Assembly (NCBI GenBank): GCA_012934845.2
Contig: WNNJ02001595.1
Coordinates: 62,001-126,000, forward strand
DNA: 64,000 bases
Direction of reading: 5' to 3'
Source of the DNA: Pomphorhynchus laevis
Lineage: Eukaryota > Acanthocephala > Palaeacanthocephala > Echinorhynchida > Pomphorhynchidae
The number at the start of each line of letters is the position of its first letter. Positions within the stretch are counted from its first letter, which is position 1. Below are positions 43,501 to 55,600 of the stretch, in pieces. Both the position numbers and the translations under genes were made by a program. Under the pieces are notes generated by a model, which saw nothing but the letters and a program-made list of their open reading frames with translations, had not been told where the DNA came from and searched no databases.

Positions 43501-43970
43501 AGGTTCTTAAATGTACATTTAAACCTCTTTCCGAGAGGGTTTAAAAACTGGGAAGATTTTTTATAACCCTCTCAGTTTCGATGATTTAGAAAATATTGTA
43601 ATGTATAAATATTGTAAATGTATAAATAACATAAAAATAGGAAAGTTTTTAAATAGTGTTCACCGGCTAACCACTGGATGTGTGCCAATTTGTGGAAATC
43701 TGTGATTATTGTTCCTTTTACAAATAAACCATTGCGACTTCCTGTAGTGATTATAGACCAATAAGCCTAACTTGAAAGATTAGTCGCTCGTAGAATCTGG
43801 AGTCACAAAAACCTAGAAACAAAACCTAGGTTCATGCGTAGTGCTTTTAAATGTACATTAAAACCACTTTCTGTTTATATGAATAAAATACTAAAAGTAA
43901 TTAAAGCACATTTCAAAATATATTGTAAGATAATGGAAACTAATAGTGTATAAGACACTATTTTTCCGCA
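43501..43970 (+). repeat. Array tail with foldback and a lone RT unit
   Basis: GAGAGGGTTTAAAAACTGGG and TTTTTTATAACCCTCTCAGT (43533-43575) form an imperfect foldback. A single diverged copy of the RT core (KPRFMRSAFKCTLKPLSVYM) lies at about 43815-43950 next to the following CR1 fragment. The segment 43650-43800 is unassigned. Confidence 0.6.
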
Positions 43971-43974
43971 GCCT

Positions 43975-45965
43975 ATCCCATAAGCACATATCAACATCCA
44001 ACTCGTCCACTCAAACTCTCCCTATCGTTTCCAATGCCCTTTCCCTATCCACAGATCCTGTCACAATATACATTTCCCATCCCACGATATCTTCACTCTA
44101 GACACCCCGTCCCGTCCCTCCTGTCTCGTTTCTCAATAACCTACATCCATCAATCAAATCACCTCCACCAACATCCACGATCCTTGCACTCATAACCTTT
44201 CTTCACATCGCTTGCCACTATCTATATTATCTTTATCTTCTATGTCTCCCGTCGTCAAACCAACTCCCTCCAAATCCTCATTTGCCAGCTCTCCTATCGT
44301 GGTCTCACCCACTCACGTCACTCGTCCTCCTTTACGGAAAAGCTTTCCTCATCGCGATCGTTGCGTCATCGTCACTAAAATTACTCCTTACACCTCCTAA
44401 TCTCAACAAGCACGTCTCGATCACTATGTTTCCGCCTTCAGATATATCATCTCGTCTCTTGTTCCTGCGGATAAACCATATTTTTTCAACAACTTCTCTC
44501 CTGTCGCATTCATCCGCCTAAACAAATCTTCTCAATATAATCCTTCTCAGCCCCTCTCCTAAAAATTGCTTTCAAGCATCGTTCTCACTCGTCCTCTGTG
44601 CTCTCACAACGATTTAAACTCATGTCCTCTTCAAACACTCGCATTTTCCCCGATCGCACCCCTTCTGAAATCGCTCAAATCTCTTCAGCCCGCATCGAAA
44701 AACGCCGTCGCGAGGAAAACGGCGAAACCTCACTCTCAATCCGAAACATAGACCGAAATTTTCAAGTTGTCCACACCCGTCCAAAAATTCGATGGCGCTC
44801 CATCTCTCCTATGTATATGCTCCGCTAGCCCCTTTCACTATCACACACGGTTTCCGCCTCGGCCTCCTTAACACTAGTTCTATTCTCCATAAATCCGATC
44901 TTATCCTTAACCTATTCACCAAGCAATTCATCGATCTCTTTAGCCACACTGAATACTGCCAATCCAATTGCGACGACCTCTCTATTCGCCGTCTGCTCTC
45001 TGCCGATGGCTCACTAGTCGAATCTGCCCCCTCAGCTCATCCCCTTCTAAATTCTCTAAACATGGCGGCATAGTCGCATTTGCCCGTCACCCCGCGTCTC
45101 TTCGCAAATCCGTCCCCTTTTCAGTCCTTGCGCCTTTGAATTGCTCACTTGTCGTTTTTCTAACCCGATCATTTTGGATCTCGCCATTATATACCGTCCT
45201 GGTTCATCATCTCCTACCTACTTATTTTTTACCCAACTCGCTGACCTCCTTTCCCACTGTTCTTTGTCCTCCATCCCTTCACACGTTTTTGGTGACTTCA
45301 ACATCCGCCTCGATCGCCCCTCCTCCATCGATTAAAACCGTTCATCAGCATTATACCCAACTGCAATTACAATCTCATTTCCACTGCCCTGACACATACT
45401 CTTGGCGGGGCACTCGACCTAATCTCTGTCCCAGATTGTATTGCTGCTTACATCTCACTGTCCATCTCCGATCCTGGTCTATCCGATCACTTTCTCGTCA
45501 CCATTGATCTCACTAACAATCACTCCCCGCTTCACACATCTACCGTCCTACGCCGCCCTTTGAGAAATCTTGACATCTCCCTTCTCCGCTCTGCCTTATT
45601 CAAATCGTCCCTATCCTATTCCACAATAACATATTCCTCTCCTCGCGATCTTGCCTTTCTTATCGACTCTGAACTCACATCCATTCTCCATATTCTCTTG
45701 CCTTTCAAGCCTCACCCTCAACGTCGCTTGCGCCGTTCCCCGTGGTTTGACATCCAATGCCTACTCTCAATGCGTCGACTCCGTCATGCTTTTCGAGTCT
45801 ATCACTGATCTCTCGGACGTGATATCCGCTCGCTCACTCCCTCTCTCCGTGATTCTTATCTTACTCTTCTCTGGTCTCATCTCCTTACTACTACGTACCA
45901 AATGCAACTACTTATGGCAGAATAAAATCAACACTTTATTAAACTCTAAGTCTCCCTGTCGTTTG
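43975..45965 (+). pseudogene. CR1-like LINE fragment, plus strand (ORF1 tail, endonuclease, linker)
   Basis: Same subfamily as the 36.4-40.8-kb element. The ORF1 C-terminal half (VVKPTPSKSSFASSPIVVSP to RRREENGETSLSIRNI, 44212-44828) is followed, with the same ORF1/ORF2 overlap, by the ORF2 endonuclease: LGLLNTSSILHKSD, the altered TEYC for TESW, YRPGSSSPTYLFF, FGDFNIRLDRPSS, and then frameshifted SDPGLSDHFL. It is broken off in the linker at about 45960, before the RT, an unusual 3' truncation that suggests deletion or recombination rather than normal 5' truncation. Confidence 0.87.
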
Positions 45966-46636
45966 GAGTCGTTTGACAGATTCTTATCCAAATATTCCGA
46001 CTTTGGTTCGTACAAATCAACATATGATGCAACCTAAAATATAACAGCATATATTTATAGCTATATTAATGTTACTGGTGTATTTAAGTTTAGTAGTTTT
46101 CTATTTCTAAAAGTTAGAAAATGTATCCAGCTAATTCTAGTTAAAACATGTTAGCATTAAAAATTGTAATCATTTTACAATAATTTAATTTTGATTAATA
46201 TATGACACAATTTGATTGAAGAAAATATATATGCATGTACTTTTCACACGTCTTTTAATTTTAGATAAAATTAAATAGAGTATCAAATTTGTGTAATTAT
46301 TCTAATAGATTAATTGTATAATGCAACTGAAAATTTTAATTTATTACTTAAAACTAAACATAATACAAGAATTGAATCTGAAATTAACAAAGATTTTGTG
46401 ACATTTGAAAAAAATTATATTCATGGAAGAAAAATGTAATGATTTTTATCTTTTTATGTTCATTTTTGTTTTGCAATTAAAATGATGACATTAACAAAAT
46501 TATGACATTATTACATTAATAAGTTATTATGTTTAAGTAATTTTTATAAAAATCAACATTGAAACGATTTTTATTACATTTAATTTAATTTCTTGAGTTA
46601 TTTTTTAGATCATTTCGCGAGTATTATGGTTGACTA
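45966..46636. other. Spacer upstream of the NCLX-like gene
   Basis: AT-rich with no coding signal. The exchanger promoter and signal-peptide exon may lie here. Confidence 0.3.
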
Positions 46637-49600
46637 ATGTGGTCAGCGCAAATAACAGACACAGAGGTAAAAATTTAAATAATTCAAGTAATATAAAAAT
46701 CAAGAGGAGTAACTAATTTATATAACTTATTACTGAATGTCGAAAAATATATTAAAATATTATTAATATATTATATATTATATTATTATATTGTTATATT
46801 ATATAATATAATATAAAAATATTATTATTTTTATTTATTTATATTTTATAATTTTATTGAATACGTAGACTCAATTAGCTTCTTAATACTTAAGAAGTTA
46901 TTAAAAGTGATTTGCAGGCTCTTAATGCTTTCTTACTGAAGAATATAAGTCTGTGTGCTATTTTAGTGTAGATATCTGCATCAATTGAATTCTAGTGATG
47001 TATGCTCTTTTGTTGAGCATACTGAATCGTGCCATTTCTCAGGTGGATTGGCAGATTTAATGCCTTTATTATATTGCCAGATTCCAAAGACGCTGTTTGT
47101 TCCTTTCATTTGTGCATTGGTAAGTTTTCAAATACTTAATTTAATTATAATTAAATAATTTTGTATTAGTTTTAAAAAATATTTGTCATTTATAGATTAG
47201 GTCATTTTACGGCCAACTTTTTATTTTACTTGGGTATTACTTGGTTTTTGTTGTAACACAAATTTAATATTTTAATAATTTTACTGCATTTATCTATTTG
47301 ATTATATTTATACATTTGATTTATTTAATTTAAAATGTTTTATTCCTTATAGAATATATTATTATTTTTTTAAATTGCTGAATTTGTATTTAAAATCGCT
47401 GCATTTATCTGTGACATTGTTGTATCTCGGTATCTTTTTACAAAATAAAAGGTATTTATTATACCAATTAAAAGGTATTTTGTTACAACAGCAACTTTAT
47501 ATTTCAAGCATTTTAGTATATTTACTCATATACATTTAATATATTAAATTTTATATATTTTGCCACATAATTAAATATATTATTCTATACATTGCAAAAT
47601 ACAATTTGACTTGCAACTAATACTTGTAATTACAACTTGTATTTTAAATATAAAAATTAAATAAAAATTTATAATAATTTTAATTTTTTTATAAAAATTA
47701 AAAATTTTTTTCTTAAATATAAGATAAATATTTATCTAATAAATATTTATTACATAAATTATAAAGGAATTGATTTAGTTAAATAACATTGCGAATTTAC
47801 TGTTATCATCCTAAAGTTCATACAGTAACGGCTGCTTTATTTTACCATATAAATCAACACGTATAATTTAGCATTGCATTGCAGTTACGTGGAATTTGCT
47901 AACGACTATTGTACAAATTACAAAATAAAATAATTAGTTTACAACATGCAGAAGCTTTTATCAAAGAATTACTAAAGAATAATTTATAATCGAAATTTGT
48001 TTAAACCTTTTACGAGTTTAACATTTTTTAAAGTATTTATACCTCGTACAGAGGTATAAAAGTATTTACACCTCTTTACGAGGTATAATCAAACATTAGC
48101 GAAATACTGAAGTTATATTACACACAGAACAGACTTATTAATCCTTGATGAAATTACTGATTGTAGTTCACCCTACTGATTAGTGCTGCCCGCTAAAGAG
48201 GTTATGCCTATGCTACAACGTAAGCAAATTCTCGGAGATGCCGTTTAAATATATCACAAGGCAGCCCAAACGACTAATGGTAGTTCATCCTACTGATGAG
48301 CGCTGCCAGCTACCATCAGCTCGTCAAGGAGTGATAAGGAAGTCTGCTCTACTTGTAATCGAACTCCGGTTTTTGGCAACATCTACAATTATGAAACTGA
48401 AGCTTATTAGCTCCCGGAGCACAGCGTAACACATCAAACTACCAATATATAAGATAAATATAAGATATATATAATCATAGTAGTACTGCCGTCTGTGATC
48501 ATCAAAGACCTTATAAAGTATTAACAAGTGGAAAACAGAAAAATGGAACTTGTTTTTGAAAACGTTTCGCCCCTTAGTGGGACTTCGAAAGTTCAACAAT
48601 TGTATATATTAATATGTCAAACGTTTTTAGAAAAAAGTTTGAGAGATTAATATATACAATTGTTGAACTGATGAAGTCCCACTAAGGGGCGAAACGTTTT
48701 CAAATTCAAGTTCCCGTCTTCTGTTTTCCACTTGTTAATATGTATATATACTCCAGGATCACACTGCTCACCCGGAGAACAGTGAAATAGATTTATTTTT
48801 TACACAGTAATGAACAAATTCATATATAAAGCTTTAAATAAGTCACATATAATTGGGATACTATTTATTACCTCCCACTGGAACACATTTTATTTGTCTT
48901 AATATAGATGTCTCTACTTATACATATATCCCAAAAGTTAAATATTAGCAGCAGTTAAATATTATCAAACATTGATAGTTCAAATATTTGAACTATCAAT
49001 CTTAGTTTCTGATATTAAGTTATTAATTATTAATATTTATTAATAATTTAATATTATAATTAAGTACTAATTAATTAAAGTACTAAATATTTATTTTGTA
49101 CTTTTACCTTGAACGATATTAATTCATTTTAATATTTAACAAAACAGCTGTTTTATGTTTTAAAATGGTGATAAAAATAGTAACAAAAATGGCAACAAAT
49201 AAATGATAAAACAATTTCACTGATGTTTAAATTATTGTGCTTTAAATGAATATTAAATTATTGTTATTATTATTAATAATTATTAATAATTAATAATTAT
49301 TAATAATTATTAATTATCATTATTATTTCACAATGATAATTAGTTTATCATAAAAATATTCGTTTCTAAACTTAGTTTATTTAGATATTGTATCTACTGA
49401 TCTTATTTGTGTTCATTGCAACGACATCTGATGAATTGTAATTCTACAAAATCAACAAAAATCCTTCGATCATTGAAGTTTTGATTTTAGCTTTTGTCCA
49501 ATTTTAGCTTTTATTGCAAAAATGCTACGAATGAATGACAACCTAACTGTAAGTATAAAATTTCATAAAAGAATGTACATATTAAAATTTTAAATAAAAA

Positions 49601-52600
49601 AAGTCAATTTAATTAATAATAATTTGATTTAATAATAATTACATAAAATTGTATGTTTAATATATTGAATATTAGTAAAAATATATTAAAAATTTTATTA
49701 TAATATACTAAAATATATTAATTTTATTATAATATATTATAATATATTTTTTATTTAATATATTAAAAAAATTATTTGACATATAATGCTTGTTAGAATA
49801 TACATAACTTTGTATGAACCTTGATCAATATAACACTAATATAATGATATATTATATTATAAGATATTATTATATAATATCATATAATAATATAATATAA
49901 TATATATTATATAATTTAATGATGGAATAAATTCATCTAGATAATTTAATTATCTAACTAGATAATTAATAGATAATTTCTAGATAATTTAATTCTTAAT
50001 AAAACTTATTTTGTTGATAATAAAGTTATTTACCTAGATATGAACATTGAATTACGATCTTTTAAATAAAGTTTTTTCTTTGTTGCAGTGGTGCCATGAA
50101 AGACAACCGCCTGCGATTTGGCAGAGTTTAAAATAAGATTGGATACGGGTAACTGGTCTTTTAATCTTAAAAAGAAGCGGCTGATGTCAGAAACTACGTC
50201 TTTGCACCTGTGTCCAGAGAACAGGGCTGTGGTGTCATCAGCATACACCACAAGACGTTGTTCGCGTTTAAATATTTTGAATAGATTAATGGAGGCCGCA
50301 AGATATAAGATAGGATAAAGAGGTGAAACTTGAGGCACACCCGTAATCGGGTAGAACTGACGCGCATCAGGGTCTTCTTCATAATAAAACCGCTTGGTGT
50401 ACAGCAGGATCTCCACCTGTTCACAATTCTCGCAGGCAACCCGAGGGACCTGAGAGAAGAGATCACAAAAGGAATAGAGATGCGGTCAAATGCAGCAGAA
50501 AAGTCAAGGAAAATAGCCACAACTAGGTGATGGCTATTCTCCCGACAAAACTGCTCCACCTCACCTACTGCTGAATGGACCGAGCGACCTTTGACGAACC
50601 CATGAAAGCCTGGAGGGATCAAATTACGCCTATTTAAATGGTCGCGGATTTTACGCGCAAGCGCTTTTTCGTAAATCGACACGAGGGAATTTTGAATCGA
50701 AATGGGTCGCAGGTCTTTAGGACATGAGCAGGATTTTTTCTTAGGGATAAAAACACGCTTACTAATATTGATGCCTGCTACATCGGATGGGGAGGCTAAA
50801 AGCATTGTTACGGCCACCTCTCTTCTCTGATCAGCTGTCAAAAGCTGACAGACCCGAGAAGAAAGTGGAACGACGGATTTGGAGGTGCCCGGGAGTGGAC
50901 CCCAGGAGTTAAGAATATCCGTAACAGATAGATCCCTACTCCTGAAGTTACACCAAGGCGGGATTGGTTGAGGTGATTGAGTGGCTCCATAGTTGTGTAG
51001 GGCTAGTGACTCCTCCAAAACTTTTTCAAGGCCTACATTCCCTATCCAACTCAATGCTCTATCCTTCCAGCAAACAAACTTCTCCTTCTTGAAAATCTTC
51101 CAAAAGGAAGACTGAGAAGGATTAAGGCGAGCGATACTCGTCCTATCCCTACTCAGCTGGAACCTGTATCTAGTGCTCCAGTATTCATTCGAGAGGGCCT
51201 GTTTGGCGGAAGCAGAGAGATTAGGGAGGTTCAGTAATTTTGCTAGGACCTTGAGTTTCGTCGGAGTGGGATTGTATATACGACCTTTATAGGTAGTCGA
51301 TAGAATCGCGGTAGCTTGCGAAAAGAGGTAGGTATTAAATTCGGTCAGACTCTCATTTCCTATTCGGGGAAAGAGTTGGATAGCCGCCTGAAAGAAGGCC
51401 ACTCTGATAGGATCAAAGTGAAACCTTCTGCGAAGCAACATATCTTCCTCAATTCTCCAACGAATTAGGTCATGAGAGGTGGACAATTGCTGGCGCGACT
51501 GCTCCGTGCAGAGGGGTTTTAACAGCCACCTCGAGTGAAGCAGTAAAATGTCGAGGATAGAATTTGTTGATGTGCAATGAAAGGTAGGGGATGGGGGTTT
51601 GTGAATAAGATAACCGTTCCTAGCTCTGCGAAGCGCTGCATTGATCCAACGACCAGTTCTGTCGTTGAAATCCCCAAGTATCATGTCATAACCGCTGTCA
51701 ATAATACTATCCAGGAGGTCACGGTTCTTGTGAATTTTCCCTGGACGGATGTAGACATTGGCTAGACTGAGGCGTTTACCGTTCTTACTGAGTGAAACTA
51801 CTAAACAAGACATGGCTGGTTTAGTAGCCATGGGAGGGCTACTAAACCAGCCATGGTTTAGTAGCCCTCCCATGGGCTACTAAAAAGTCCTCGAGATGAA
51901 GTGCTCCTTAAGGTCCTCCTTAAGGGAGGACCTTAAGGAGCACTTCACTAAAGTCAAGAGTCCTTGAGATGAAGAGGAGTGAGGTGGGGTTATGTACGGA
52001 GTATAGTGGGAACATATATGTTTTGGGATAAATCGAGTAATGTCCTGGGGAAGACGGATAGACCGCGTCTCCTGAAGGACTATAACATCTGCATCTCTAC
52101 CAGATAAAAGTCTAAGTGCAGAAGCACCTCCCGAATTCCACTGAATGATATTCAGTGAAAAAGGCTCGGGTTTACTCACCATTGTGTCAGACAAGTTGGA
52201 CGGGGGCAGCCAACCTAGACAGAGCTAGGTGCAGGAGGGTTGCCCCTCCCGCCACTAGCCCCATCCAGGGTCAGAGCCCCCTGGGGAATATCATCATTTC
52301 CCAACGAGGAGGCCCCTTTATCTTGTAGCAATTTCCCCATCTTAAGGGGAGGAACCGTTCGTGCTGAGGCACCACGTTTTTTTGATTTAGGCCTTACTAT
52401 AGCTGGCTCCAACGGCACTGAAGCTGAGCCAAGGAAAGCCGCCAGAAGGGGGGCATCATTCTCTCAATCTGTGCCAAAATAACTTTCTTATTATTGTCAA
52501 TTAGAGATAATATGTCCGAGTTTGACATTCTGTCTGCCTGCGCAGAAACGGATGCGTAGTCTTTTGAAGTAGGGGTCGACTTGACAGAGAATCTTCTTTG

Positions 52601-55600
52601 ATAGTCTTTGAAGATTCGGCAGCGTCGCGATCACGCGGGGTGGTCTCCCCCGCAATTTATACAGGCAGGAGGGGTCACACACCTCTCCCCCTTAGACATA
52701 TTATCGCATGAAGTAAGTCCACAAACTCCACATATTTTTTCACGCGAACAAGACGAGGCCCAGTGCCCCCAACTATGGCATAGGTTGCAATGTGGATAAG
52801 TAAACGAGTCTTGATCAACCAGGGTAAACCTTAAGTTATACCCCAGGAAGTGGTTACTCGCGGCCTTGGATAACAACAGAGCATTATCTAAATCTGCCGT
52901 GCAAAAGGCAATCGGGAGTACATCTCCTGTTTTCGACTTAAGGCCTCTTATTGAGTCCAATTTATAGGTCTTACGAAGGAGGTCAAAATCTTCCTCTTCG
53001 AGGTGAGGAGAGTAGTTCGTAATTCTTAGGGTCGCCTGAATAGGCTTTAACAATAACATTCCTGTGTTGGAAAGGCTCTTCTTATAAAACTGTTCGTAGG
53101 CTTTCAATAGAGCAGGGAAGCAAATGAAACTTTGACAGTGTTTACATATGTTCTTACAGAATTAAAGACTATTCTCCCGGGGTAGTCTTTAACGAAGGTA
53201 CGGAGAAAGACAGTAAATAATATGTGCCTTTCTATAGGTTTTGTAGTTGTGATAATCGCCAAATTATTAAGTTTTGGAATAGGGGGAAGTTCCCCGAGTC
53301 AGATGCTGAGTTAGAAACAAATTTACTAACCTTAGGATCGTTGATTGTCATTGAAGTGGAAAGTATACCTTTTTTGAGAGATTTCGTTCCAAAATCGAAG
53401 ATTTATGAAGCATTTTTGCAGGAGCTTTGATGCTCCGACGCACACAAAACGTTGTTACTTGGACACATTTTTTGATTTTATGATAATCAGTGTGTACACT
53501 TTATTCAGTGTTAATTTTTCATCCGGTGTGATGGGTTGATAGAAGGTTATATTTGAGCAAGAGCGAATGCGTGAAGTTTGCATCATAATATATTATGATA
53601 GATAATGCTTTGGCGTATTCGAATAATAATCTGATAGGGCATTATTTATTAAGAATATATAAAGTTGAAATATGTATAAGCATGTGAAGATGTTATTGAC
53701 TTTAAATAAGAAATCTTTTTGATATAAGTTCTTGTTCTGGTAATGTGAGTCGAAAATACCATAAATTGCATGATATACCACTGATTTAAATGACATTATA
53801 TGTCACTAATTTGGTGATGTTGTAAAAAAACAGCAAGTTTAAGTCAATGAAATATTTGATAATTATTCGATTTGAAAATAAATGGAATAATATACCCTAA
53901 GAGCTTTTTTCCGTGTTAAGCTTGCTGACGAAGTTTGTAAAAAGCATGCAGACTTAAACTTTTCTATTCGTGTGTAATACAAAATAATACTAAAAAAGGA
54001 AAGTCGATTCTTTCGGATTTACATCGTTACCAGTAGTTATATTTAAACCTTTTAGTTATTGAATTTACATCGTCATATTTTATTTAAATTATTTGGCATC
54101 ACTCGTAATGATTATTTCTTTATCAATTCTGATCTTAACAGATATTACAAAGTAAGCATTTATGCTGCCAAATTGTTTGGATTTCGGACTAAATATAGTA
54201 ACTGAATTTATTAGTATATTTTCTAATAACATCTCTAATTTGAGAGTAAATCTCTTATCAAATCATAAAAATGTAGAATTGACATTCTTTTAAGAATGTC
54301 AACTTACAAATTCACGAATAATTTTAAATTTTTAATAAATCCATGAATATTAAATAAATCAAAAATCAGTACTTGTAAAAGTACTGGACTATAAATTAAA
54401 TTAACGATTCAAACGTTAATCATTTAGGAAATTTCGCCAGTAGTAAAATATACAAAAGATAGTTTAATTATTTCGGTTAATTAATCATTTAAAATTAAAC
54501 AATTTTTTAATATTTTATCATCAAAAATTAATAAATAGATTTATATTTGAAAAATATAAAAATTATATTTATATTCTTTAAGGGAATAACATTGGTAGCT
54601 CTTGGAAATGGTGCAGCCGATGTGTTTTCAGCTACGACGGCTGTAATGCACATGAAATCTAATGATGCTGGACTCGCATTTGGAGCTTTGCTAGTTAAGT
54701 AAAACATTCCCTTATAAACTTTTCTTTTGATCACTATTATATTTATCTTAGATGTCCGCTCTAGTAATAAAATCGAATAGCATTTTGTAGATTCAATATC
54801 GACAAATTCTTGTTGACTGAACAAAATGCGACAACTTTGTTATACCGGTGATATGGCCTCTGTTACAATCAAAAACGTTGTGAATTCATTCGACTAATTT
54901 ATTCATTCGATACGGATAATCTCATTATAAGTGATATCATCCATAATAGTGACCATCCAATATAATGGTCTATTATAAATGCATTACGAATCATCTACGC
55001 CGTATCGCTGAAATCGACATAATTAAGTTTATTAAGCTTTCGTTAATTAATACATTAAATCCTTTTTATAACCTTTTTATAACATTTCTAACCTTTTGAT
55101 ATTCTAAAGCAATATTTATAGTGACCATTACAAGGTATCATTAGTTTTATCATTGACCATTTAATGCGTTGCATTAAAACTGCATTTAGAAATAAAAAAA
55201 TTACAAAATTCGATTTAAATTCTAAAATCGAATTAAACAAAAACAATTGTTTATTAAAATTTTTATTAGTAACAAATAAAAACAAATAAAATTATTTTTA
55301 TTACTTCGGTAATCTTATTGGCGAAATAATCATAAAACCATCAGATTATTAAAAATAATAACTTAATAATAATTTAATAATATAAAAATAATATTATAAA
55401 ATATTATAATATTATAATATTCGAAAAAGGTATTCCATTGGAATAATTTCTTGCCAAATTATTATATCAATTTACAAACAATTAAAATTTGTTTATTTTG
55501 AAAAATAAATTTTATAATAATTTAATAAATATAATTAAATAATTATAAATAAGTTGGCATATCTGTTTACGATGACTTAATAACTTAATAATAACTTAAT

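Noticed and set aside
46637-46666. Using VLWLTNVVSANN in another frame as the NCLX signal peptide
   Set aside because: Attractive as a signal sequence, but the phase would put a stop at the next exon (GTG TAG). The MWSAQITDTE frame joins correctly, so only that was kept, with low certainty.
54694-54824. Minus-strand 98-codon ORF at 54528-54824 as a gene
   Set aside because: It is the antisense of the NCLX-like alpha-1 exon; the plus-strand exon has splice borders and family residues.
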